From NCBI RefSeq assembly GCF_032401055.1, contig NZ_CP135529.1, forward strand, positions 2,542,001-2,606,000: a DNA stretch of 64,000 nucleotides, read 5' to 3'. The notes under the pieces are model-generated. The model was given only the letters and a program-made list of their open reading frames with translations, was not told where the DNA came from and did not search any database. Below, one piece after another: positions 51,471 through 60,563 of this stretch. Both the position numbers and the translations under genes were made by a program. Source of the DNA: Tardiphaga sp. 709 (GTDB lineage: Bacteria > Pseudomonadota > Alphaproteobacteria > Rhizobiales > Xanthobacteraceae). Numbering within the stretch: the stretch's first letter is position 1; each line of letters begins with the position of its first letter.

Positions 51471-51486
51471 TGCAACGCTTGTGCCA
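51471..51486 (-). promoter_or_regulatory. Sigma-54 promoter for the ABC importer / amidase operon
   Basis: On the minus strand the site reads TGGCACAAGCGTTGCA. It has the -24 GG and -12 GC elements with exactly ten bases between and matches the consensus TGGCAC-N5-TTGCA. Transcription would start about 12 bases further, giving a leader of roughly 65 bases before the start at 51392. Confidence 0.75.
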
Positions 51487-51569
51487 AGGCCTGCAACCTT
51501 GCACCGCAATGACTCAAACTGCGGCACTGCAGCACACCAGCACACACCAACCGTTCGAAATGCCCAATC

Positions 51570-51585
51570 TGGCATCAGGATTGCA
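51570..51585 (+). promoter_or_regulatory. Sigma-54 promoter for the divergent binding protein
   Basis: The site reads TGGCATCAGGATTGCA: -24 GG at 51571-51572, -12 GC at 51583-51584, ten bases between. It is one base from the best consensus. The expected transcript start near 51596 leaves a 30-base leader with GGAG nine bases before the ATG. Confidence 0.7.
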
Positions 51586-51626
51586 GGTATCTGGCAGACA
51601 ATATCCCACCATACGGAGTCTGGTTT

Positions 51627-53225
51627 ATGCGCGTTCGAAGCTCGTTGTTTGTTGCGGCCATCGCCGCCGCCATAGGTGCAGCCGCGCCGGCGCAAGCCGA
51701 AACGGTGGTGCGCTATGGCATCTCGATGGCGGACGTGCCGCTGACCACGGGTCAGCCCGATCGCGGCGCCGGCGGCTACCAGTTCACCGGTTACACAATC
51801 TACGATCCGCTCGTCGCCTGGGAAATGGATGTCGCCGATCGTCCGGGTAAACTCATTCCCGGCCTCGCCACCGAATGGAAGGTCGACGACACCGACAAGA
51901 CCAAGTGGCGTTTCACCTTGCGCAAGGGCGTCAAGTTTCACGATGGCAGCGACTTCAACGCCGATGCGGTGATCTGGAATCTCGACAAGGTGCTGAACGA
52001 GAAGGCGCCGCAATTCGACAAGCGCCAGAGCGCGCAGGTGAAGACCCGCCTGCCCTCGGTCGCAAGCTACGCGAAGATCGACGACGGCACCGTGGAGATC
52101 ACGACCAAGACCGTCGACTCCTTCTTCCCGTATCAGATGCTCTGGTTCCTGGTCTCCAGCCCGGCGCAGTATGAGAAGGTCGGCAAGGACTGGGACAAGT
52201 TCGCATCGCAGCCGTCGGGCACCGGCCCGTTCAAGCTGACCAAGCTCGTTCCGCGCGAGCTCGCCGAGCTCAGCAAGAATCCGGATTACTGGGACAAGAA
52301 GCGCATTCCGAAAGCCGACAAGCTCGTGCTCGTGCCCATGCCGGAAGCCCTCACCCGCACCAACGCGCTGCTCGCCGGTCAGGTCGACCTGATCGAGACC
52401 CCTGCTCCCGACGCTGTGCCGCAGCTCAAGGGCGCCGGCATGAAGATCGTCGACAACGTCACGCCGCATGTCTGGAATTATCACCTCAGCGTGCTGCCGG
52501 GTTCACCCTGGACCGACGTCCGCTTGCGCAAGGCGCTCAACCTCGCCATCGATCGCGATGCCGTCGTCGCGCTGATGAACGGACTCGCCAAGCCCGCCAT
52601 CGGCCAGGTCGATCCGTCGAGCCCGTGGTTCGGCAAGCCGACATTCAAGATCAAGTATGATCTTGCCGAAGCCAAGAAGCTGGTGAAGGAAGCCGGCTAC
52701 GGCCCGGAGAAGCCGCTGAAGGCGACGTTCATCATCGCCAATGGCGGCACCGGCCAGATGCTGTCGCTGCCGATCAACGAATTCCTGCAGCAGAGCTTCA
52801 AGGAAATCGGCGTCGAGGTGGAATTCAAGGTCGTCGAACTCGAAGTTCTCTACACCGCATGGCGCAAGGGTGCGGCCGACGACAGCATGAAGGGCATCAC
52901 GTCCAACAACATCGCTTACGTCACCTCGGATCCGCTCTACGCCATCGTGCGCTTCTTCCACTCCGGCCAGATCGCACCGGTCGGCGTGAACTGGGGCGGC
53001 TACAAGAACCCGAAGGTCGATGCGCTGATCGACGAAGCCAAGAACACGTTCGATCCGAAGAAGCAGGACGAGTTGCTCGCCGAAGCCCACGCGCAGATCG
53101 TCGACGATGCCGTGCTGGTCTGGGTAGTTCACGACACCAACCCGCATGCGCTGTCGCCTAAGGTGAAGAAGTTCGTGCAGGCCCAGCACTGGTTCCAGGA
53201 CCTGACCACAATCGGTCTCGACTGA
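51627..53225 (+). CDS. Second ABC importer substrate-binding protein, paralogue of the 49725 gene
   Basis: A 532-residue family 5 solute-binding protein with a signal peptide ending Pro-Ala-Gln-Ala-Glu. It aligns by eye with the divergent binding protein along most of its length. Shared segments are Gly-Gln-Pro-Asp-Arg/Gln-Gly, Leu-Ala-Thr-Glu-Trp, Val-Asp-Asp, Phe-His-Asp-Gly-Ser and Phe-Asn-Ala-Asp-Ala-Val. The two differ mainly in the ligand-facing central region. It has no own permeases and presumably uses those of the divergent operon. It has its own sigma-54 promoter and a strong terminator at 53258. Confidence 0.92.
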   Translation: MRVRSSLFVAAIAAAIGAAAPAQAETVVRYGISMADVPLTTGQPDRGAGGYQFTGYTIYDPLVAWEMDVADRPGKLIPGLATEWKVDDTDKTKWRFTLRKGVKFHDGSDFNADAVIWNLDKVLNEKAPQFDKRQSAQVKTRLPSVASYAKIDDGTVEITTKTVDSFFPYQMLWFLVSSPAQYEKVGKDWDKFASQPSGTGPFKLTKLVPRELAELSKNPDYWDKKRIPKADKLVLVPMPEALTRTNALLAGQVDLIETPAPDAVPQLKGAGMKIVDNVTPHVWNYHLSVLPGSPWTDVRLRKALNLAIDRDAVVALMNGLAKPAIGQVDPSSPWFGKPTFKIKYDLAEAKKLVKEAGYGPEKPLKATFIIANGGTGQMLSLPINEFLQQSFKEIGVEVEFKVVELEVLYTAWRKGAADDSMKGITSNNIAYVTSDPLYAIVRFFHSGQIAPVGVNWGGYKNPKVDALIDEAKNTFDPKKQDELLAEAHAQIVDDAVLVWVVHDTNPHALSPKVKKFVQAQHWFQDLTTIGLD

Positions 53226-53257
53226 GCTTCGGCACACCAGCCGATCGCATTATCAAC

Positions 53258-53289
53258 ACGCCGTCGGGCAACCGGCGGCGTTTTTGTTT
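53258..53289 (+). terminator. Rho-independent terminator after the second binding-protein gene
   Basis: A ten-base stem ACGCCGTCGG / CCGGCGGCGT with a GCAA tetraloop and one G-T wobble, followed directly by a T-run (TTTTTGTTT). A strong intrinsic terminator by all visible criteria. Confidence 0.9.
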
Positions 53290-53378
53290 GCAATGAGAAC
53301 GATGGATACCGCCGGCGAAAACGGAACCCTCGCTTGCGCCACGACTTGAACCGCACCGTCCTGCATACCGGTGCCATC

Positions 53379-55070
53379 ATGATCGACGACCTCTGGTACA
53401 AAAACGCCGTTTTCTACTGCCTGTCCGTCGGCAGTTTCATGGATGCCGACGGTGACGGTTGCGGCGATTTCAAGGGCCTCACGCGGCGGCTTGACTACAT
53501 TCATGGCCTCGGCATTACCGCGATCTGGCTAATGCCGTTCCAGCCGTCGCCCGGCAAGGACGACGGCTACGACATCTCAGACTATTACGGCGTCGATCCG
53601 CGCTACGGCACGCTCGGCGACTTTGTCGAATTCACCCATGGCTGCCACCAGCGCGGCATCCGCGTCATCATCGATCTCGTGGTCAACCACACCTCGGACC
53701 AGCATGCCTGGTTCAAGGACGCGCGCAGCGCCAGGGATTCGAAGTATCGCGACTGGTATGTCTGGTCGGACAAGAAGCCAGCCAATGCCAACAAGGGCAT
53801 GGTGTTTCCCGGCGTGCAGAAATCGACCTGGACCCACGACACCACGTCGAAGTCCTGGTTCTTCCATCGCTTCTACGATTTTCAGCCCGACCTCAACACA
53901 TCAAATCCCTATGTACAGGCCGAGATCCTGAAGATTATGGGCTTCTGGCTGCAGCTCGGCGTCTCCGGCTTCCGCATGGACGCCGTGCCCTTCGTGATCG
54001 CCACCAAGGGACCGAAGGTCAATAAGCCGACCGAACAATACGACATGCTGCGCGCCTTCCGCGAATTCCTGCAATGGCGCAAGGGCGATGCAATCATTCT
54101 CGCCGAAGCCAATGTGCTGCCGGAAACCGACATGGAATATTTCGGAGACGATGGCGACCGCATGCAGATGATGTTCAACTTCCACGTCAACCAGAACCTT
54201 TTCTATGCGCTGGCCTCCGGCGATGTACGTCCACTGGCGGCGGCCATGAAGGTGACCAAGCCGCGCCCGGCGACGGCGCAATGGGGCTTGTTTCTGCGCA
54301 ATCATGACGAGCTCGATCTTGGACGGCTGACTGAAGAGCAACGCCAGACGGTGTTTGCCAAATTCGGCCCGGACAAGGACATGCAGCTCTACGACCGCGG
54401 CATCCGCCGTCGGCTGGCGCCTATGTTGGGCGGCGACCGGCGCCGGCTCGAACTCGCTTATAGCCTGATGTACACGCTGCCCGGCACACCGGTGCTGCGC
54501 TATGGCGACGAAATCGCCATGGGCGACGATCTATCCCTACCGGAGCGCAATTGCGCGCGAACGCCGATGCAATGGTCGACCGAGCCGCATGCCGGCTTCA
54601 CCAAGAGCGACAGGTCGAAAAACCCGGTGATCAACAAAGGCCCCTATGGCTACGACCACGTGAATGTCGCCAAACAACGCCGCGATCCCAATTCGATGCT
54701 GAACTGGACCGAGCGCATGATCCGCATGCGCAAGGAAGTGCCGGAGATCGGTTGGGGCGACTTTGCCATCATCGCCACGCGCAATCCGGCCGTGCTCGCG
54801 ATCCGCTATGACTGGCGCAACAACTCGGTCTTGTTCGTGCATAATCTCGACGAGAAACCCTGCGAAGTTACCTTTGCTGTCGGGATAGACGGCCAGCAGG
54901 GCGAACACCTGATCAACCTTCTGGCTGAAGACCACAGCCGCGCCGACGCCAAAGGCAAGCATCATCTGATGCTGGAGGCCTATGCCTATCGCTGGTATCG
55001 TGTCGGCGGTCTGGATTATCTGCTGCGCAGAAGCGACATCGATGGCGAGACGGATGCGCATCCGGGATAA
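53379..55070 (+). CDS. GH13 enzyme, trehalose synthase-like (maltose alpha-glucosyltransferase-like)
   Basis: A 563-residue GH13 protein; the ATG at 53379 gives the family start (Asp-Asp-Leu-Trp-Tyr-Lys-Asn-Ala-Val-Phe-Tyr). The nucleophile Asp is in Gly-Phe-Arg-Met-Asp-Ala, the acid Glu in Ile-Leu-Ala-Glu-Ala-Asn, and the third Asp in Arg-Asn-His-Asp-Glu-Leu. Val-Asn-His-Thr-Ser-Asp is the conserved region I. The sequence style (Lys-Asp-Asp-Gly-Tyr-Asp-Ile, Thr-Pro-Met-Gln-Trp-Ser) is closest to trehalose synthase, which interconverts maltose and trehalose. It lacks a maltokinase fusion. Trehalose or glycogen metabolism is likely with glgX nearby. Confidence 0.85.
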   Translation: MIDDLWYKNAVFYCLSVGSFMDADGDGCGDFKGLTRRLDYIHGLGITAIWLMPFQPSPGKDDGYDISDYYGVDPRYGTLGDFVEFTHGCHQRGIRVIIDLVVNHTSDQHAWFKDARSARDSKYRDWYVWSDKKPANANKGMVFPGVQKSTWTHDTTSKSWFFHRFYDFQPDLNTSNPYVQAEILKIMGFWLQLGVSGFRMDAVPFVIATKGPKVNKPTEQYDMLRAFREFLQWRKGDAIILAEANVLPETDMEYFGDDGDRMQMMFNFHVNQNLFYALASGDVRPLAAAMKVTKPRPATAQWGLFLRNHDELDLGRLTEEQRQTVFAKFGPDKDMQLYDRGIRRRLAPMLGGDRRRLELAYSLMYTLPGTPVLRYGDEIAMGDDLSLPERNCARTPMQWSTEPHAGFTKSDRSKNPVINKGPYGYDHVNVAKQRRDPNSMLNWTERMIRMRKEVPEIGWGDFAIIATRNPAVLAIRYDWRNNSVLFVHNLDEKPCEVTFAVGIDGQQGEHLINLLAEDHSRADAKGKHHLMLEAYAYRWYRVGGLDYLLRRSDIDGETDAHPG

Positions 55071-55140
55071 TCGCACCAGCCCCTCCGCGTCATTGCGAGC
55101 GCAAGCCAGGCAGTCCAGGAAGATGGCTGATGGACCTGAG

Positions 55141-56727
55141 CTATCGTAACCTTACAATAGCGCCCTCATTGCCGCGCAACTCCAATTGGCCCGACACGTT
55201 CTCGCCCTTACGATCCAGCGCCGTCGCCAGCAAAATCTCGCCGCCCTCCACATGCAATACGACAGGCTCACCGCTCAAATTGAGGGCAATCAGGAGCGCC
55301 TGCCCGTCATAGACGCGCCGATAGGCCAGCACATCGCCCGCAGCGTCCACAGGCTCATAGCCGCCGAACACAAGCTCAGGCATGTGCTTGCGCAAATCGA
55401 TCAGCTTCACATAGAGGCTAAGAATCGAATGGGGATCGGCCGCAAGCGCCGCCGCATTCTGATGCGGATAGTCCGCATCCAGCGGCAGCCAGGGCTGGCC
55501 GGTCGTGAAACCCGCATGCTCGGTGGCACCCCATTGCATCGGCGTGCGGCATCCGTCGCGGCCGAGACCAATCCCAGGCACATTCTTTTCGAACGGATCC
55601 TGAACCTGATCCGGTGCAATAGGCACCTGCTTCATGCCGATCTCGTCGCCATAGTATAGCGTCGGCGTCCCGCGTAGCGTCAGCAGCAACATCGCAGCGA
55701 CGCGCGCCTGGGCCATGCCAACCCGGCTAGCGACGCGCGGCCGGTCGTGATTGCCGAGCACCCAGTTCGGCCAGGCGCCGAGCGGCAGTGCGGCTTCGTA
55801 GCGCGCGATCAATTCGCCGATGGCAAAAGCATTCCACGGCGCGGAGAGCAGCGCAAAATTGAACGGCAGATGCGCGCCCGACAGGTCACTTCCGTAGTAG
55901 GCGACCAGCCGATCGAACGGGAGATAGATCTCGCCGATCAGCACGCGATCGTCGAATTCATCGACCACGCGGCGCATTTCGGCGACCACATCCAGCGTCT
56001 CCGGCCGATCGGTCGAGTAGAGCGGCAGGAAAGCCTCGTGTGGCGGGCGCCCGGCCGTGAAATTCGGATTTGCAGGGTTATCGCGAAATTCAGAATCCTT
56101 GATCAGATGCCAGATCACATCGACGCGAAAGCCATCTACGCCGCGGCGCATCCAGAACCGCATCACCTCATAGATGGCGTCACGAACGGCAGGATTGCGC
56201 CAGTTCAGGTCGGGCTGTTTGTCGAGAAAGGCATGATAGTAATATTGCTGGGTGGCCTCGTCATATTGCCAGGAGCTGCCGCCAAACTCCGACATCCAGT
56301 TGGTCGGCGCGCTGCCGTCCGGCTTCGGATCGTGCCAGATATACCAATCGCGTTTGGGATTATCTGATGATGACCGGCTTTCGACAAACCACGGATGCTG
56401 ATCCGAGGTGTGGTTCGGCACCAGATCGAGAATGATCTTCAGACCATGACCGTGAGCCGCAGCCACCAGCGCATCGAAATCGGCCGACGTACCGAAAATC
56501 GGATCGACGCCGATATAGTCTGATATGTCATAGCCGAAGTCTGCCATCGGAGACGGGAAGATCGGCGACAGCCAGATCGCGTCGATGCCGAGCCGCCGCA
56601 GATAAGGCAGCCGGCCAACGATGCCCGCGAGATCGCCGATGCCGTCTCCGTTCGAGTCCTGAAACGACCGCGGATAGATCTGATAGATGGTACCGGCCTG
56701 CCACCAGACTGTCGCTGCAGTTGCCAT
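55141..56727 (-). CDS. GH13 alpha-glucosidase / oligo-1,6-glucosidase-like
   Basis: A 528-residue GH13 enzyme. The ATG at 56727 starts the usual N-terminus (Val-Trp-Trp-Gln-Ala-Gly-Thr-Ile-Tyr-Gln-Ile-Tyr-Pro-Arg-Ser-Phe). The open frame upstream to 56766 just reaches the terminator of the neighbouring gene. Catalytic residues are Asp in Gly-Phe-Arg-Val-Asp-Val, Glu in Leu-Ile-Gly-Glu-Ile-Tyr and Asp in Gly-Asn-His-Asp-Arg-Pro. It hydrolyses terminal alpha-glucosidic bonds, probably in the cytoplasm because no signal peptide is seen. It converges on the trehalose-synthase-like gene. Confidence 0.88.
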   Translation of the reverse strand: MATAATVWWQAGTIYQIYPRSFQDSNGDGIGDLAGIVGRLPYLRRLGIDAIWLSPIFPSPMADFGYDISDYIGVDPIFGTSADFDALVAAAHGHGLKIILDLVPNHTSDQHPWFVESRSSSDNPKRDWYIWHDPKPDGSAPTNWMSEFGGSSWQYDEATQQYYYHAFLDKQPDLNWRNPAVRDAIYEVMRFWMRRGVDGFRVDVIWHLIKDSEFRDNPANPNFTAGRPPHEAFLPLYSTDRPETLDVVAEMRRVVDEFDDRVLIGEIYLPFDRLVAYYGSDLSGAHLPFNFALLSAPWNAFAIGELIARYEAALPLGAWPNWVLGNHDRPRVASRVGMAQARVAAMLLLTLRGTPTLYYGDEIGMKQVPIAPDQVQDPFEKNVPGIGLGRDGCRTPMQWGATEHAGFTTGQPWLPLDADYPHQNAAALAADPHSILSLYVKLIDLRKHMPELVFGGYEPVDAAGDVLAYRRVYDGQALLIALNLSGEPVVLHVEGGEILLATALDRKGENVSGQLELRGNEGAIVRLR

Positions 56728-56767
56728 GGTCCTGTCACTCAATGTTCTGAGGCTTCCATCACGCACG

Positions 56768-56795
56768 AAAAAACGGCCCTTCCGAGGAAGGGCCG
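56768..56795 (-). terminator. Rho-independent terminator for the small secreted protein gene
   Basis: On the minus strand the stem CGGCCCTTCC / GGAAGGGCCG with a short central loop is followed by TTTTTT. It lies 20 bases beyond the stop at 56815 and before the alpha-glucosidase start. Confidence 0.9.
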
Positions 56796-56814
56796 CCTCT
56801 CGTTCGGCGTAATA

Positions 56815-57087
56815 TTAGTAGCGTTCGATGACAGTACGACGTTCGACGCCGCCATCGTAATAGCCACGATCGCGGTCGCGGCTGCGCTTGATGATCACGG
56901 TCTCGTTGCGGTCACGACGATCGCGGTAGTACCCGCGATCATAGTCGTCGCGATAGCGGTCGCGGCCGACGGCGCCAACCGTAACGCCTCCCGGACCGAC
57001 GCCAACGCCGAACTCCTGGGCCTTGGCTGGAATTGCGCTGCTGATGCCCGCCGCAGCAACGGCGATGATGGCAAGATGCTTAATCAT
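56815..57087 (-). CDS. Small secreted Arg/Asp/Tyr-rich protein
   Basis: A 90-residue protein starting at the ATG at 57087 (GAGGAGCAC upstream on the minus strand), with a signal peptide ending Ala-Lys-Ala-Gln. The mature part has a Gly-Val repeat (Gly-Val-Gly-Val-Gly-Pro-Gly-Gly-Val) followed by a low-complexity stretch of Arg, Asp and Tyr. It ends Thr-Val-Ile-Glu-Arg-Tyr. The longer frame to 57366 reads through non-signal sequence and is rejected. Similar short Tyr/Arg/Asp proteins are common in Bradyrhizobium-type genomes, with no known function. A strong terminator follows, so it is transcribed alone. Confidence 0.8.
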   Translation of the reverse strand: MIKHLAIIAVAAAGISSAIPAKAQEFGVGVGPGGVTVGAVGRDRYRDDYDRGYYRDRRDRNETVIIKRSRDRDRGYYDGGVERRTVIERY

Positions 57088-57218
57088 GACGTGCTCCTCG
57101 TGTGTGAACCATGAGGTAGCAATCCCGCACTGCAGGGTTAGTTCCGAGAGCATGACAAAACGATCACGCGTAACGCGCACGAAAGCCCGGAACCAATCGA
57201 GGTTTTGCCGAACGTGAA

Positions 57219-58187
57219 CTAGCCGGGCGGTATAATTGCGTTGCTCGGTGTCGGCCGATCGGTGATCTGCTGCCCGAACAGGCTGCCGACCAGCTCGACC
57301 ATCACCCGTGCGGTACGCCCGCGCTCGTCCAGAAACGGGTTGAGCTCGACGACATCCAGCGAACACATCAGGCCGGAATCGTGCAGCAGCTCCATGATCA
57401 GATGCGCCTCACGATAGGTCGCGCCGCCGGGCACCATGGTGCCAACGCCGGGCGCTGTTGCAGGATCGAGGAAATCCACATCGAAGGACACATGCAACAC
57501 GCCGTTGCGCGCCTTGACCCGCTCGATGACACGGCGGATCAGAACTCCGACACCGAACTCGTCGATCTGCCGCATATCTGCAATGGCCACCTTGCGTGCG
57601 TGCACCAGCTCTTTCTCGAGCTTGTCGATGGAGCGAATCCCGAACAGATCGAGATTGTCAGGCTTGATCGATGCGCGCGGATCAACGCCGAGCAAGCCAT
57701 CCAGACCGGGCTCGCCGCACAGAAAGGCCGCGGACATGCCGTGCATGTTGCCGGTGATGGTCGTGTGCGGCGTATTGTAATCGGCATGCGCGTCGAGCCA
57801 CAGCACGAACAGTTCGCGCCCCTGCTCGTGCCAGTGTCGCGCCACGCCATTGACCGATCCCATGGACAGGCTGTGATCACCCCCCACGAAGATCGGCAGC
57901 GCGCCCGATTTGGCAAGCGTGTAGGCTCGCGCACTCAACGCCTGGATCCAGCTCTGGATCACACGGTAATGCTTGGCATTCTCCGGCGGCGTATCTGTCG
58001 ACAGAGGCACAGACGGTGGCATGAGGTCACCATGATCCTCCACCTCGAAGCCAAGCTCCTCCAGCAGCGGCCCCAAGCCTGCCGTCCGCATGGCCGCCGG
58101 CCCCATCAAAGTCCCGCGCTGCGAGGCCCCGACTTCAACTGGCGCGCCCAGCAATGCGATGCGTTTGTGACGGGAGACGTCGGTCAT
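57219..58187 (-). CDS. rocF: Arginase
   Basis: A 322-residue ureohydrolase that converts arginine to ornithine and urea with a binuclear manganese site. Ligand motifs are Gly-Gly-Asp-His-Ser near residue 101, Asp-Ala-His-Ala-Asp near 127 and Ser-Phe-Asp-Val-Asp-Phe-Leu-Asp-Pro near 235. The C-terminal Ser-Leu-Asp-Val-Val-Glu-Leu-Asn-Pro stretch is normal. The ATG at 58187 has CGGAG upstream; a TTG at 58193 is the alternative. It diverges from glgX. The enzyme would release urea nitrogen, and no urease genes are in the window. Confidence 0.95.
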   Translation of the reverse strand: MTDVSRHKRIALLGAPVEVGASQRGTLMGPAAMRTAGLGPLLEELGFEVEDHGDLMPPSVPLSTDTPPENAKHYRVIQSWIQALSARAYTLAKSGALPIFVGGDHSLSMGSVNGVARHWHEQGRELFVLWLDAHADYNTPHTTITGNMHGMSAAFLCGEPGLDGLLGVDPRASIKPDNLDLFGIRSIDKLEKELVHARKVAIADMRQIDEFGVGVLIRRVIERVKARNGVLHVSFDVDFLDPATAPGVGTMVPGGATYREAHLIMELLHDSGLMCSLDVVELNPFLDERGRTARVMVELVGSLFGQQITDRPTPSNAIIPPG

Positions 58188-58314
58188 AAGCAAAACTCCG
58201 GGCTAGCGACCCTCGCAGGCCAAGATATATTCCGAAACAACCTGATTGCATTGCAACGGAAATGCGGCGGCGCAGTTATCCCGCGCATTTTCATCACCAG
58301 ACAGTGGGGCAATC

Positions 58315-60420
58315 GTGACGAACAGAGTAGTTGAAGAAGGTCTTCCCTATCCCTTTGGCGCGCATTGGGACGGAAAGGGCACCAACTTCGCGCTCTTCTC
58401 GGCCAATGCCACCAAGGTCGAGGTCTGCCTGTTCGACGGCGACAAGGAAACGCGAATCGAGCTGCCGGAATATACCGACGAGGTGTTTCACGGCTACATC
58501 CCGGACGTCAGCCCCGGCACTTTCTATGGCTACCGCGTCCATGGCCCGTATGAGCCGGAAAAGGGCCATCGTTTCAATCCGAACAAGCTGCTGCTGGATC
58601 CCTATGCCCGCGCCCATGCCGGGCAGCTCGAATGGAATCCGGCCGTGTTCGGCTACAAGATGGAGAGCGGCGACGATACCACTTTCGACGAACGCGACTC
58701 CGCCCCGTTCATGCCTAAATGCGTGATTGTCGATCGCGACTTCGACTGGGCCGGTGAAGCCGGCCGGCAGCCTGTGCCATGGGACCAGACCATCATCTAC
58801 GAGACCCACGTCAAGGGCTTCACCAAGCTGCATCCCGACGTGCCGGAAAAACTGCGCGGCACCTATGCCGGCTTCGGCAGCAAGCCTGTGGTGGATTATC
58901 TCTGCGGCCTCGGCATCACCTCGGTCGAGCTGTTGCCAATCCATACTTTCATCAATGACGACTATCTGCTGAACAAGAAGCTGGTGAATTACTGGGGCTA
59001 CAATTCCATCGGCTTCTTCGCGCCCGATCCTCGCTACGCATCGGACGTACCGAACTCGCTGCGCGAGTTCAAGGAGATGGTGTCGGCGCTGCACGCCGGC
59101 GGGCTCGAGGTCATCCTCGACGTGGTCTATAACCACACCGCCGAAGGCAACGAGCTTGGCCCGACGCTATCCTTCAAAGGCATCGACAATGCCAGCTATT
59201 ACCGGCTGATGCCGGACAAACCCCGCTACTACATCAACGACACTGGCACAGGCAACACGGTCAACCTGTCCAATGCCCGCGTCATCCAGATGGTGGCGGA
59301 CAGCCTGCGCTACTGGGTGCGGGAGATGCACATCGACGGCTTCCGTTTCGATCTCGGCACCATTCTCGCGCGAGAAGTCTACGGCTTCACCGAACAGAGC
59401 GGCTTCCTGAAAGCCGTCGATCAGGACCCATTGCTGACGACAGTGAAGCTGATCGCCGAACCTTGGGACATCGGGCCCGGCGGCTATCAGGTCGGCGGCT
59501 TCCCGCCAGGCTGGGCGGAATGGAACGACAAATTCCGCGATACCGCGCGCGACTTCTGGCGTGGCGAAGCGCCGGTCTCGGCACTGGCGCCGCGGCTTGT
59601 CGCGTCCGGCGACATGTTCAACCACCAGGGCCGCCGCGCCTGGGCCAGCGTCAACTTCGTCACCGCCCATGACGGCTTCACGCTGAACGACTGGACGAGC
59701 TACAACGAGAAACACAACGAGGCCAATGGCGAGGATAACAAGGACGGCTCCTCCAACAACGCCTCGTGGAATTGCGGTGTGGAAGGGCCGACCAACGACA
59801 AGGCGATCATCGCGCTGCGCGAGCGGCAGAAGCGCAACATGCTGGCAACGCTGCTGTTCTCGCAGGGTACGCCGATGCTGCTCGGCGGCGATGAATTCGG
59901 CCGCACGCAGAACGGCAACAACAATGCCTATTGCCAGGACAGCGAGATTTCCTGGTTCAACTGGAGCCTGACGACCGAGGGCAAGGATCTGCTCGCTTTC
60001 ACCAAGCGGCTCATCAAACTGCTCGGCGGCTGCTCGGTCCTGCGTCGCAGCCGCTTCCTGACCGGCGAACACGATCCCGATCTCGACGTCCGCGACGTGA
60101 CCTGGATCAACGCCAATGGCGGCCCGATGGAAGACACACATTGGAAAGACGGCAACATGAAATGCTTCGGCATGCTGCTGGACGGCCGCGCGCAGAAGAC
60201 CGGCATCCACAAGCCCGCCGAGGACCAGACCATGCTGATGATTCTGAACGGCTTCGAAGGACTGGTCGATTTCACGATGCCCGAGGCGTTTGGTGGACAG
60301 GCCTGGGAACTTCTGGTGGATACCAATATCCCCGATACGAAAGGCGGCGAGGATTTCCCGTTCGGCCATATGTATCAGGTGACCGCCCGCTCGCTGCTGC
60401 TATTGTCCCTGAAGAAATAG
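58315..60420 (+). CDS. glgX: Glycogen debranching enzyme GlgX
   Basis: A GTG start at 58315 gives 701 residues, the usual GlgX N-terminus (Glu-Gly-Leu-Pro-Tyr-Pro-Phe-Gly-Ala-His-Trp) and a CBM48 domain. The frame is open to 58246 but without signal or conservation. GH13 residues are Asp in Gly-Phe-Arg-Phe-Asp-Leu, Glu in Ile-Ala-Glu-Pro-Trp-Asp and Asp in Ala-His-Asp-Gly-Phe-Thr. It cleaves alpha-1,6 branches of glycogen limit dextrin in the cytoplasm. A hairpin terminator follows. glgB, glgC and glgA are not in the window. Confidence 0.95.
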   Translation: MTNRVVEEGLPYPFGAHWDGKGTNFALFSANATKVEVCLFDGDKETRIELPEYTDEVFHGYIPDVSPGTFYGYRVHGPYEPEKGHRFNPNKLLLDPYARAHAGQLEWNPAVFGYKMESGDDTTFDERDSAPFMPKCVIVDRDFDWAGEAGRQPVPWDQTIIYETHVKGFTKLHPDVPEKLRGTYAGFGSKPVVDYLCGLGITSVELLPIHTFINDDYLLNKKLVNYWGYNSIGFFAPDPRYASDVPNSLREFKEMVSALHAGGLEVILDVVYNHTAEGNELGPTLSFKGIDNASYYRLMPDKPRYYINDTGTGNTVNLSNARVIQMVADSLRYWVREMHIDGFRFDLGTILAREVYGFTEQSGFLKAVDQDPLLTTVKLIAEPWDIGPGGYQVGGFPPGWAEWNDKFRDTARDFWRGEAPVSALAPRLVASGDMFNHQGRRAWASVNFVTAHDGFTLNDWTSYNEKHNEANGEDNKDGSSNNASWNCGVEGPTNDKAIIALRERQKRNMLATLLFSQGTPMLLGGDEFGRTQNGNNNAYCQDSEISWFNWSLTTEGKDLLAFTKRLIKLLGGCSVLRRSRFLTGEHDPDLDVRDVTWINANGGPMEDTHWKDGNMKCFGMLLDGRAQKTGIHKPAEDQTMLMILNGFEGLVDFTMPEAFGGQAWELLVDTNIPDTKGGEDFPFGHMYQVTARSLLLLSLKK

Positions 60421-60428
60421 CTTATGGC

Positions 60429-60455
60429 GCAGCGAGGCCGGCGCGGCCTCGCTGC
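60429..60455 (+). terminator. Hairpin terminator after glgX
   Basis: A 12-base perfect stem GCAGCGAGGCCG / CGGCCTCGCTGC with a three-base loop, followed by CCACATTTTC. The stem is very stable but the T-run is short and delayed. Confidence 0.7.
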
Positions 60456-60563
60456 CCACATTTTCTGCACATTCCTGTCACTGAACCTCGGAACGATGTT
60501 TGGTGACTACACTTGTCTGGCAACGATGAATTCCTGATTTGCCGAGCTAGTGGAGACGTAAAA

